From contig OW804094.1 in NCBI GenBank assembly GCA_942159475.1, positions 24,164,366 through 24,228,365 on the forward strand: a stretch of 64,000 bases of DNA, written 5' to 3'. Shown in pieces: positions 1 through 8,604 of this stretch. The stretch is from Sthenelais limicola (lineage: Eukaryota > Annelida > Polychaeta > Phyllodocida > Sigalionidae). A program made the position numbers and the translations under genes. The stretch's first letter is position 1. Each line of letters starts with the position of its first letter. The notes below the pieces were generated by a model, which was not told the DNA's origin, ran no database searches, and worked only from the letters and a program-made list of their open reading frames with translations.

Positions 1-210
1 ATTGGCAGCTGTACACATCTAGTAAATTCTGCTAAATTAGGCTGCAATTTGGTCAATACTAGGTAAATTCGGGTATATTTGGCATTGCATTGTTTCTAGC
101 AATCTGTTTGGTTAGGTTGAACTGTATTCTGAGCTTTATTTGCGTCTGAAATTTGAGTTATTTGAGAGAATTGGGGAAGTTGAATTGTACATTTTCTGAC
201 AACTTGACCC
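1..210 (+). mobile_element. MITE family A, cut by window start
   Basis: Only the internal part and right terminal repeat are present. The right end has the family signature AATTGTACATTTTCTGA followed by GACCC. Same orientation as the copies at 54091 and 61517. Confidence 0.8.
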
Positions 211-379
211 TTGTACATAACAAGGGCGCGATAAGAATTGGTGTTATTTAGGCCAGGGTTATTAATACCATCGTCTCGTCATGTCATAGTATCACAACTA
301 TTTAGACATTGTATAATAACCTCTACCAGGGCGAAAGGGTCCTATTACTCAGCTTAATTGTTTTTGTCACAGGAACGTA

Positions 380-718
380 ATAGGGGAGTTGCATAGCCGC
401 CATTTTGAACTTTGATTCGCATGGAATTATTGGACAAATGGTACAGTTTAAACGTTGTAGAAAACATGGTATGTTCAGCTTGGAATATTCAACAATGATT
501 TCATGTAAATAGCCATGTGTTATGCATGTTTCCATAACACAAGTTCCCATCTTTCCCATCATGCATTTTGTTTTCATAGCTCATTTGTACGAGCTCTAAT
601 ATGGGTGAACAAATTCTTGCAATTTTCGATATCAATAATTATTGTGTTAAATATTTTTATCTGAGATTTCAGCACTTTAACAGACATGCGCAGTGACACG
701 TACATGCAATTCCCCTAT
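380..718. mobile_element. MITE family D, full copy
   Basis: The ends are inverted repeats, ATAGGGGAGTTGCAT on the left and ATGCAA-TCCCCTAT on the right, about 340 bp apart. A second full copy lies at 20775-21121 and fragments at 17868 and 62820. The 84-codon minus-strand frame inside it is not a gene. Confidence 0.75.
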
Positions 719-786
719 TGGAATTCTGAACCGCGACTTCCTTCACGGGTATTGGGCACTCCGACACGGGTTTGTGCACTCTGATA

Positions 787-1020
787 TGGGTCATATTTTC
801 AGAAAATGTACAATTGGCAGCTCTACACATTCAGTAAATTCTGCTAAATTAGGCTACAATTTGGCCAATACTAGGTAAATTCGAGTATATTTGGCATTGA
901 GTGGATTCTAGCAATCTGCTTTGTTAGGTTGAACTGTATTTTGAACTTTATTTTTGTCTAAAATTTGGGTTATTTGAGAAGATTGGCGAAGTTGAATTGT
1001 ACATTTTCTGAAAATCTGAT
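787..1020 (+). mobile_element. MITE family A
   Basis: Full-length copy starting TGGGTCATATTTTCAG and ending CATTTTCTGAAAATCTGA. The interior matches the GCTCTACACATT / GAACTTTATTTTTGTC subfamily. Confidence 0.85.
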
Positions 1021-2136
1021 ATATGTGTTATAGGTCTATAGGTGTGGACGTACCAAGGAACCGATGGTACGAGAGTCTGACCTTGAGTGTTTGGTCTAGT
1101 AGGGTGTTGATATTGAACTTGACCAATCATCTGACTCTCATCCGGTCTATAACACTCTCAGACTTACGTCAAAACAAAGGCGAGCATATATGTATCAACT
1201 TGTCAGACATATATATTTATTTAGATAGCGGTACCTGCCCCATAAACACTTAAAATACCGTATGCCTTATTTAATATAGCCCTACATAATTACTGAGTAA
1301 ATATGAATATAAATATGTATAGATCTATTCTTTTGTAATCTTGAAAATTCATGACGACATTGGGTTCCGGATTATACACAATATCCACGCATGGTGAAAA
1401 TTACAATTAAAGTATCAAAAAAAGTACTTTGAATCAGTGTAATATTAAATATGCATTTTTTAAATTTTGTTTTGACATTTCTTTATTCAGGTAAGACAAC
1501 TTAGGCATGTGCCAAGAGTCATAATAACATGGCTAGGGTAAACCCTACATTTACGATCAAATATATTGCATTAGAATTACTAGTTTAATTAATGGGTCGT
1601 GAAATAAAATGCTGAAATAGAATTGCAACGAGTTGGTTTCAGCTGAGTTGACTTCCATCTTTATAGTAGTTTAATTTTAATACTACATAAAGTGACTGGT
1701 TTTCTGTGATGTGACGGCCCATTTTATTATAGGTTTGTCTTTATTATTTCCTTTTCCCATATTCCAGAAAAATAAAAACGTGTGGAGCAAATGCTTCCAT
1801 AATTTGCAGAAGTGCATAAATATATCTATAGTGTGCAAGAGTTTATAAAATAACAATTTTAAATGTTTGAAATATTTATTTGAACAAATCAACATTGTCG
1901 TTAAATTAGTGGAATTTGTCATATATTAAATATATCCAACCAGAACTATATAATGCCTGACGTCATACTGCAGATTAGTGTGTGTATTTGTCACTGAATG
2001 TGCACATTTGGACTACATCTTCGTTTGGTTTTGTCAGTGACTTCTATGAAGATCGCCCTAGAATTTCAATCCTGACAGCTTTATGTCCGAAGCGAGTAGC
2101 AGACTGCCCTAAAGAAGCATAAAAGAAAAAATAGTG
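1021..2136. other. No gene recognised
   Basis: AT-rich sequence between a family A MITE and the Ngaro-type element. I looked on the minus strand for the missing last exon of the BPI/LBP-like gene (expected motif about D-V-x-Y-stop after a phase-0 acceptor) and found no convincing candidate. Confidence 0.5.
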
Positions 2137-2268
2137 AATGGTTCTCTCATTTCCCGAATGAGGGCGCATTGGGCAGAGGCTGGAGGGGGTAGTGCTCCTG
2201 GTGCCATGCTCTCTCGGACACTCGACCTCACTCCAGCGTGGTCAGCCAGACGGACAGCTTCGAAAATT
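2137..2268 (+). repeat. Ngaro split direct repeat A1
   Basis: 132-bp left terminal repeat, repeated at 7027-7158 with about one substitution (catgctc here, cacgctc there). It probably contains the promoter and left recombination site, by analogy with Ngaro elements. Confidence 0.92.
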
Positions 2269-2324
2269 ACCAGACTCCCGTCCTCATCCCACAGTTAGGA
2301 GAATAATCTCTCTTAAACTCAAGA

Positions 2325-3536
2325 ATGGCTGGCATTGGAACTAGAACACGCGGGGCTCGGATTATTCTACCCGAGGAGCCACTCAGAAATGGTCGTAAGA
2401 AACCAGGCCCGAAGCCTAAAAAGACTCCGGCCAAAAAGACCGTTAACACGCCAAAGGCTAATGGCGGCCCTGGACACGAGGTTCCTCAACCGCCAGAACA
2501 GGACCAGCAACAGCAGGCCCCTCCGCCTGACAAGTCTCTGAACGAGAAACTTGACAGACTACTAAACATCCTAGCAACAGAAAGAAGAATCCTAGAGGGC
2601 ATTCACCACGACAGAATAAACTTCATAGACGATCAGGCCATCTCCCCCCAAAATCGTAGGCCACGTGACTTGACCGGTGGTCAGGCCTACCGACGCTCGG
2701 CGAGTCAACCCCCAAGACGGCCCGATGATGTCGACGGTCTCTACCCCAGGGAAGAGGCTCCCGAGTTCATCTCACCTGACGAACTGGCCTCTTCTCCGGT
2801 CACAGACAAGCACTACCAGAAGGCTCTAAAGGAGGTTACTCTTCAGATTGTCAAGAGAGGAGGTAAGGGATACTTCTCAGATAACGATAATGATGGGGCT
2901 AAGAGTGCTAGGGACCTTATTAAAAAGTTCCTTCCCCGCTCAGTAAAACTCAAGTTGAAAGACACAGACTATACTCTCTCAGTGCAGGAGCACATTACAG
3001 GCATCGCGGGTCTGGCCCTGGATACAAAAGACCAAGCCAATATGAGAAGGATAGCCTCTCATGTAAAGGAGGTGGCCGAAGACGCCACAAAATATAACTG
3101 GGACCACGTGTCTGACTGGTCAATGACAATACTCGAGCTGATTGCAGAAGAGAGGATTGAATGGTCAGATGCAGCCTTCATAAAGGACGAGCGCATGAAA
3201 CTCTCTTGGTCAGCATGTGCCCCAACCGACAGAGAGGAATCCCCCCCTCTCGCTCTGTGCAAGTTGTACAACAGGGGTGAATGTGAAAACAAGAAAACTC
3301 TACACAAGCAGGCAGGAAATACTGTGTACCACTACTGTGCCCTCTGTTATTTTGTGTTCGAGAAGCGCCTGTCCCACCCCGGGAAAAGATGCAACTCTCT
3401 CCGTGGCAAGGACCAAGCAACCACCCAAGGGGACCGTAAGGAGAAACCATGGCAGAAAGGCCAGAAAGGTGGCGGCAAACGTGACAAGCAGGCCGATCGA
3501 GACAAGTCTGCTGACGCGGAGTCAAAAAACGACTAG
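2325..3536 (+). CDS. Ngaro ORF1, putative Gag
   Basis: 403 codons, first frame after repeat A1; I take the ATG at 2325 as the start. Residues 5-40 are Lys/Arg/Pro rich (GRKKPGPKPKKTPAKK), suggesting nucleic-acid binding. Residues 45-75 are Pro/Gln rich. A globular region follows (about 170-310), then a Cys/His cluster from C312 (CKLYNRGEC) to C356 containing HYCALCYFVFEK and HPGKRC, which resembles the CCHC-like segment of DIRS-order Gag proteins. The C-terminus is very basic and ends in charged repeats (KRDKQADRDKSADAESKND). The expected role is packaging of element RNA. The gap to the ATG of ORF2 is 56 nt. Identification as Gag rests on position and composition, not on a matched domain. Confidence 0.82.
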   Translation: MAGIGTRTRGARIILPEEPLRNGRKKPGPKPKKTPAKKTVNTPKANGGPGHEVPQPPEQDQQQQAPPPDKSLNEKLDRLLNILATERRILEGIHHDRINFIDDQAISPQNRRPRDLTGGQAYRRSASQPPRRPDDVDGLYPREEAPEFISPDELASSPVTDKHYQKALKEVTLQIVKRGGKGYFSDNDNDGAKSARDLIKKFLPRSVKLKLKDTDYTLSVQEHITGIAGLALDTKDQANMRRIASHVKEVAEDATKYNWDHVSDWSMTILELIAEERIEWSDAAFIKDERMKLSWSACAPTDREESPPLALCKLYNRGECENKKTLHKQAGNTVYHYCALCYFVFEKRLSHPGKRCNSLRGKDQATTQGDRKEKPWQKGQKGGGKRDKQADRDKSADAESKND

Positions 3537-3592
3537 CTGCCCCTTACGGGCACCCCTCCCCCTCGGGCAAGCCAAGCCATGCGCCCGCTGTC

Positions 3593-5878
3593 TTGGAAGT
3601 GACACTCGCCACCAGTAATGCCCGAGGACCCCTTCACTCAGACGAAGAAACTAGGGTTGAAGTCTCCCCTAAAAACATAGTGGTTGAAGTTCCCCACTCA
3701 CACCAGCATGGATTACCCAGGATTGATGTGACTCCTGATACACCTACAAAACACAGGACTTATGATTTGGAAAGATTCTGGGTGCAAGACGCTATATCCG
3801 ACCCGCTGGGGGCAGTGCTTTTAGGGGAGTTCAAACTCCCGCCCCTTGCGGGCCCCACGTCTGACTGCGCGCCTACGTGCAGCCGTGACTCCCAGACCTC
3901 TCAACCAATCAGAGCCCCGCTGAATGTAAACACAGACAACCCCAGCCCTGGCACTGAATGCACTCACCAGGACCCGTCTGTATACATAAACAAGTTCATC
4001 CAGCTGTCGAGAGCAGGGAATATCCCGCAGCTCGACTGCCTGTGTCTGATTTCTGACTTTAAAACTATGAACTGCATTCATATTGACTCAAACTCCAAGA
4101 ATCATGCGGACTGGCCCACTAACACACCAGTTGGCACATACGCCCATGCATTCAACCCAGCAGCACGCTCTAGAACTCGTGCCTTCCCTGACTGGTGCGA
4201 TCCACCCCCATCAGGGCCCCTGACCCGGATATACAACACTGTCAAAGCCTCTGGAAGGCATAACGTGCTCGGAGCATGCATCCAACTACCAACACAGCTC
4301 AATGTGAAGAACTGGAGAGCTATTGCAACGGGACACATAGAGGACTATTGGCTGCTGGAATGTCTACAATTCGGATTCCCACTCCAGTTTACAGGCCCCC
4401 CCCTAAGGGCCTCCCTCTCCCAGAACCACCACTCAGCAATAGCACATGCGACACACGTCTCAGCATACATCGACACTGAGGTAAGCAACAGTGCTCTGTT
4501 TGGTCCATTTGACTCTATACCTCTGACCCCATGGGCCCATGTGAGCCCCATGATGACCCGGGACAAAAGTGACCCTGGCCAGAAACGTATTATAGTCGAC
4601 CTCTCATACCCACAAGGACTATCAGTCAATGATTATGTACCCAGGAACTCTGTATTTGGATGGAAGATATGCCACGCCCTCCCCACCGTAGCGATGGCAG
4701 TATCCATGATACAACAGGCTGGTTTCGCCGTCAAACTAGCCAGCATTGACATCCAGCGGGCATACAGGAATTTCCAGATATGCCCCCTTGACTGGCCACT
4801 ACTACTCGTGTCACATAAAGAACAGTTCTTCATTGATTTGTCACTTCCATTTGGCACGAGAGCGTCCTCTATGTATATGCAAAAGTTGGCTAACTTCATC
4901 CTTCGCCATCTAGCAGAGGCAGGCATCTACGGCCTGTTCTACATAGATGACCTACTTCTCATACATAAACATTCCGATGACCCATATCTGCAATTCGCCA
5001 CGGCCCATGCCACCTTCAGAAGGCTGGGCCTCCCTCTCAGCTATGGCAAACTGTGTGACCCTGCAACGTCTATCACATGGCTAGGAGTTACGTTGGACAT
5101 AACTACAAGGTCAACACACATCCCACAGAAAAAGCTTTCTGCCCTCACACGGGATGTACGACGTTTAATGACAAGGGACACTCTCTCTGAAAAGGAATTA
5201 CAATGTCTGGCCGGGAGGGTGAATCACGTGTCCCAGGTCATAAAGCCTGCTCGTTTGTTTATGTGCAGAATCCTCCATGCATATCGCACATCAATACAAA
5301 CGAAGGCTCCAGTTAAAATCTCCAGGCAGGTCAAGGCCGACCTTGCTTGGATTGTGAACTTCGCCCCCAAGTGCAACAGCTGCACAATGGAGGTGCCTCC
5401 TCCCCCTTCAATAGTCATATATGCTGACTCCTGCCTGGAAGGGGGCGGGGCACACACCACTCAAAACTACTATGCGATTCAATACACAAAGAAGACCACC
5501 GAAAGACACCACATCTCTCAACTCGAGGGCCTCAACTGCCTTGTGGCCCTGCGGGCCTTTACAGCTGATGCCCCCCCGAGAACACATGTGGAAATCTGCT
5601 GCGACAATGAGAGTAGCATAATGGTCTTCCTGCGCAACAGAGGCCGAGACCAAGTCCTCAACGCTATAGCGAGGGGGGCGTGGTTCTGGGCCCATAGCCG
5701 AGGGCTCCACATGTCTTTCACTCATGTCCCGGGGAAGGAAATGGTCCTTTCCGATGCACTCAGTAGATCATTTAAAGACAATTCACTCAAATCATTAGCT
5801 GCCTCCATGATAAAAGACCAGAATCTAACTGAGGTTAAAGTTTCAAACAAATGTTATGACTACTCTCTATTCATGTAA
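3593..5878 (+). CDS. Ngaro ORF2, reverse transcriptase - RNase H
   Basis: 761-codon open frame. The RT palm shows SIDIQRAYRNF (first catalytic Asp near residue 386) and FYIDDLLLIH (Y450-IDD, D452/D453), followed by LGLPLSYGKL and WLGVTLD. RNase H follows with its acidic residues visible: D612 in VIYADSCLEGGG, E645 in SQLEGLN, D671 in CCDNES and D721 in LSDALSR. There is no aspartic protease and no DDE integrase, as expected for elements that integrate by tyrosine recombinase. The frame is open upstream of the first ATG, so translation could start differently or by reinitiation after ORF1. It makes cDNA from the element RNA. No internal stop or frameshift is seen. Confidence 0.95.
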   Translation: MEVTLATSNARGPLHSDEETRVEVSPKNIVVEVPHSHQHGLPRIDVTPDTPTKHRTYDLERFWVQDAISDPLGAVLLGEFKLPPLAGPTSDCAPTCSRDSQTSQPIRAPLNVNTDNPSPGTECTHQDPSVYINKFIQLSRAGNIPQLDCLCLISDFKTMNCIHIDSNSKNHADWPTNTPVGTYAHAFNPAARSRTRAFPDWCDPPPSGPLTRIYNTVKASGRHNVLGACIQLPTQLNVKNWRAIATGHIEDYWLLECLQFGFPLQFTGPPLRASLSQNHHSAIAHATHVSAYIDTEVSNSALFGPFDSIPLTPWAHVSPMMTRDKSDPGQKRIIVDLSYPQGLSVNDYVPRNSVFGWKICHALPTVAMAVSMIQQAGFAVKLASIDIQRAYRNFQICPLDWPLLLVSHKEQFFIDLSLPFGTRASSMYMQKLANFILRHLAEAGIYGLFYIDDLLLIHKHSDDPYLQFATAHATFRRLGLPLSYGKLCDPATSITWLGVTLDITTRSTHIPQKKLSALTRDVRRLMTRDTLSEKELQCLAGRVNHVSQVIKPARLFMCRILHAYRTSIQTKAPVKISRQVKADLAWIVNFAPKCNSCTMEVPPPPSIVIYADSCLEGGGAHTTQNYYAIQYTKKTTERHHISQLEGLNCLVALRAFTADAPPRTHVEICCDNESSIMVFLRNRGRDQVLNAIARGAWFWAHSRGLHMSFTHVPGKEMVLSDALSRSFKDNSLKSLAASMIKDQNLTEVKVSNKCYDYSLFM

Positions 5879-5916
5879 TTACAGAGCCATCTCACGACTT
5901 CCTCGCTAGTAGGGCC

Positions 5917-6846
5917 ATGGCTAGACAAGACCTCTCCATCCGCCCAGGCTCAGCTGCTAACAGGAGGCGCGCTCTGAAACTATTCATTGGTTTCTCGACA
6001 CATTACGGCTATGACTACAGGACCCCTTCACAAGTCCAAGTGTGTGTGTTCATTGAGTATCTGGCGTTATACTTCTCCTCTCCTGCCTCAATCGCAAATT
6101 ATATTGCATCTGTGAAGGCATGTCTTGCTAGGCTTGGCGCCGATGTCTCTCCATTCGATGGCTTACGTGTCAAGGATGCCCTGACAGCCATCTCACTAAC
6201 CATCCGCTATGTGCCTAGACAAGCACCCCCCATATCCACGGAGGATTTAATTAAAGTGCTTAAAGTCATCCACTGGGACTATGAAGGTCCAACGCTCAGA
6301 TGTGCTATTATAATCATGTTCACAACTCTGATGCGCCAGTCTAACGTGGCCATAGGTCGTGGTGAATCATTCGACCGGTCCCGCCACCTGGTGAGAAAGG
6401 ATGTTACTATCAACCCATCGGACATCACTATCTCCTATAAATGGGCCAAGAACCTCCAGAGGGCGGCAGATGCTGACAACTTCACCCTGCCGGCCCTCCC
6501 TGGTTCGATCCTCTGCCCAGTGCAGGCTGCTTATGCCATGATACGCCACCGCCCTTCCTGTTCGGGTGACGCCCCCCTCTTCATGCTGGATAATGGGGCG
6601 CCACTCTCAACTACTTATCTCACAACATCATGGCGCGCGGCTCTATTGGCGGCAGGTCTCCAGGATCATCATTATACCCTTCACTCGCTTCGCCGTGGCG
6701 GGGCTTGTGCTCTCCAAGAGCACATGACCGATGACCAGGTCCGATCCCACGGAAAATGGAAGTCCACTGCCTATACTTCATACGTGCGAGATAAAACAGA
6801 CAAAGCTGTTCACAAAGCCCTCAAGGCGATGTCAAAACCATATTGA
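5917..6846 (+). CDS. Ngaro ORF3, tyrosine recombinase
   Basis: 309 codons. An N-terminal SAM-like core-binding region (about 1-95) is followed by a catalytic domain. The catalytic set is present: R140 in LMRQSN, a Lys in SYKWAK (175-178), H256-x-x-R259 in HSLRRGG, H278 in SHGKW and a tyrosine in TAYTSYVR (Y289, or Y286). It should integrate the circular cDNA by strand exchange at a short core, which fits the shared AATG at the element junctions. The ATG lies 38 nt after the ORF2 stop. All catalytic residues being intact supports a functional or very recently functional copy. Confidence 0.95.
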   Translation: MARQDLSIRPGSAANRRRALKLFIGFSTHYGYDYRTPSQVQVCVFIEYLALYFSSPASIANYIASVKACLARLGADVSPFDGLRVKDALTAISLTIRYVPRQAPPISTEDLIKVLKVIHWDYEGPTLRCAIIIMFTTLMRQSNVAIGRGESFDRSRHLVRKDVTINPSDITISYKWAKNLQRAADADNFTLPALPGSILCPVQAAYAMIRHRPSCSGDAPLFMLDNGAPLSTTYLTTSWRAALLAAGLQDHHYTLHSLRRGGACALQEHMTDDQVRSHGKWKSTAYTSYVRDKTDKAVHKALKAMSKPY

Positions 6847-6869
6847 CATTAAACAACACTAACTTTGGA

Positions 6870-7030
6870 GGTTATAGTTTACCATCTTCTTTGAGAACTT
6901 TCATGTATATCTCGTTTTCAACTTACATGTCTTTTCATTTGTACCACCAGGTTACTTGCAAACTGATTATATTTCTCAAGAAATAAAACTGCTTCAAACA
7001 GCCACTCCACTTCTGCCTTCCGTCTCAATG
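6870..7030 (+). repeat. Ngaro split direct repeat B1
   Basis: 161 bp beginning GGTTATAGTTTACC and ending CGTCTCAATG, repeated at 7221-7381. Its last four bases AATG are also the first four of repeat A2. It includes AATAAA at about 6981, a likely polyadenylation signal. Confidence 0.92.
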
Positions 7031-7158
7031 GTTCTCTCATTTCCCGAATGAGGGCGCATTGGGCAGAGGCTGGAGGGGGTAGTGCTCCTGGTGCCACGCT
7101 CTCTCGGACACTCGACCTCACTCCAGCGTGGTCAGCCAGACGGACAGCTTCGAAAATT
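7027..7158 (+). repeat. Ngaro split direct repeat A2
   Basis: Copy of A1, directly abutting B1. The short spacer 7159-7220 separates it from B2. Confidence 0.92.
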
Positions 7159-7220
7159 CCCACCCTCCCACACCAGGGAACAAGCTTTCAGCAGTTGAGC
7201 TTAATACATAAAGCGGTTAC

Positions 7221-7381
7221 GGTTATAGTTTACCATCTTCTTTGAGAACTTTCATGTATATCTCGTTTTCAACTTACATGTCTTTTCATTTGTACCACCA
7301 GGTTACTTGCAAACTGATTATATTTCTCAAGAAATAAAACTGCTTCAAACAGCCACTCCACTTCTGCCTTCCGTCTCAATG
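7221..7381 (+). repeat. Ngaro split direct repeat B2, right end
   Basis: 161-bp copy of B1 ending in AATG at 7378-7381, which I take as the right edge of the element. Confidence 0.92.
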
Positions 7382-7724
7382 TGATAATAATTTCACAAAC
7401 TTGTTTGAGATGTTTTCTAAACAATATAATGAAAAGGTTTCGATCAAAATTGGGTTTATCTTTCTTAGAGTCAGGGGAATGTATAGTGTACTTTTGAGTG
7501 TACTACATGTAGGCCTAATGCTGTTTAAAACCTTATGAAAATATAATAGGAACTAATCTTGAACTATAAACTAAATATAAAATATATTGTACATGTAATG
7601 CATGAAGTATATTAATGAAGTTCTTAGTATGTCTTTCTCATGATGGTGTTTGTTCCTGTGGCAGGCACCCTTTAATATAACTTAGCCCTGAAAATGAGAC
7701 ACATCAGGTAAACCTCAACCAAAT

Positions 7725-8137
7725 ATGTGATCCGTTTCAGGAAAATGAGTCATAAGTCGCAAAATATGGATTTTGAGATGTCACCATATTTGAAAAGATG
7801 AGACCATCAAGGTGATTCCATTGAATTTAACCATTAAGGACATCTAATAAGTACTTTTTAGTTAGATATCTTTATTTTTAAAAAAAAACGTTTGCAATAT
7901 TTCTTGGTGGATAATTATCAGTAAAGTAGCTAAATATACTCAATGGGATGCTCTAAGAAACGCACTGAAATAATTGATAAACAATCTTGAAATTTGGTAG
8001 ATATATTCATACATACAACCACAAGGACTAGACACTCCAAAAAGGAAAATATTCCAACAAAGAGATCTTGTAAGCAAACGACTTTGAAAAATACCAATTT
8101 TGCGACTTGCGACTCATTTTCCAGAAACACATCACAT
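7725..8137. mobile_element. MITE family C
   Basis: Starts TGTGATCCGTTTCAGG and ends with the inverted match CCAGAAACACATCACA. TA flanks both ends. Confidence 0.85.
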
Positions 8138-8144
8138 ATAAGAA

Positions 8145-8486
8145 ATGTGTTACAGAAAAATGAGTAATAAGTTTTAAAAGTGATATTTTTCTAATAATTT
8201 CCCACAAAACCCTTGCTCAGAATCTTTCCATCTTTGGGACATTGAGCGCTGTTAGTAGCATGAATACATGTGTGAAATTTCAGGACTGTGTATTGAATAT
8301 ATCTATGCGTATCTGAGCTTGTGTATATTTTATATTACTAGTGTATTTAACTTTACGAGTGATTGACCATCAGGAAATATCACTAACTTTTGAGTACATG
8401 CTTAACAAAATATAGGTGTACTTATTAGATGTCCTAATCTGAAAATCTATTCTTTGCTACCTATGACTCATTTTGCTCTAACACCT
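8145..8486. mobile_element. MITE family C, diverged copy
   Basis: Immediately follows the previous copy. The ends (TGTGTTACAGAAAAATGAGT and ACTCATTTTGCTCTAACAC) are recognisable but decayed. Confidence 0.65.
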
Positions 8487-8527
8487 TATTTATTTCCCCA
8501 AAGTTTAAATAAAAGCTGATTACTTAC

Positions 8528-8604
8528 ATTGTTTAGAGTGAGTACAGGACGTTTAAAGGAAATCTGATGAAAACCAGGAATATCAATTCCCTTTCCAACT
8601 ACAT
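8528..8604 (-). CDS. BPI/LBP-like gene, exon 13 (last recognised)
   Basis: Codons 401-426, phase 2 in and phase 0 out. Acceptor CTTGTTGCAG, donor AAT|GTAAGT. Encodes DVVGKGIDIPGFHQISFKR and then PVLTLNN, aligning with the segment N-D-K-L-x-x-G-F-P-L-P of LBP/BPI. The open donor shows at least one more exon follows. Confidence 0.9.

Larger units (their letters stand above)
2137..7381 (+). mobile_element. Ngaro-type (DIRS order) YR retrotransposon, complete
   Basis: 5245-bp element arranged A1 - ORF1 (Gag) - ORF2 (RT/RNase H) - ORF3 (tyrosine recombinase) - B1 - A2 - B2, the split direct repeat layout of Ngaro elements. Unlike classical DIRS1 it has no inverted termini and I see no methyltransferase domain. 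A1 (2137-2268) and A2 (7027-7158) differ by about one base in 132; B1 (6870-7030) and B2 (7221-7381) read as identical over 161 bp. All three frames are open, so insertion looks recent. The four bases AATG occur at the left end, the B1/A2 junction and the right end, as expected if a tyrosine recombinase joined a circle to the chromosome. No target duplication is expected or seen. It lies downstream of the last recognised exon of the BPI/LBP-like gene, in the opposite orientation, possibly in its final intron. Confidence 0.93.

Noticed and set aside
323..577. 84-codon minus-strand frame
   Set aside because: Lies in MITE family D; the second copy of D does not keep the frame.
3059..5725. Several 70-130 codon frames on both strands
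   Set aside because: Shadows of the Ngaro ORF1 and ORF2 in other frames.
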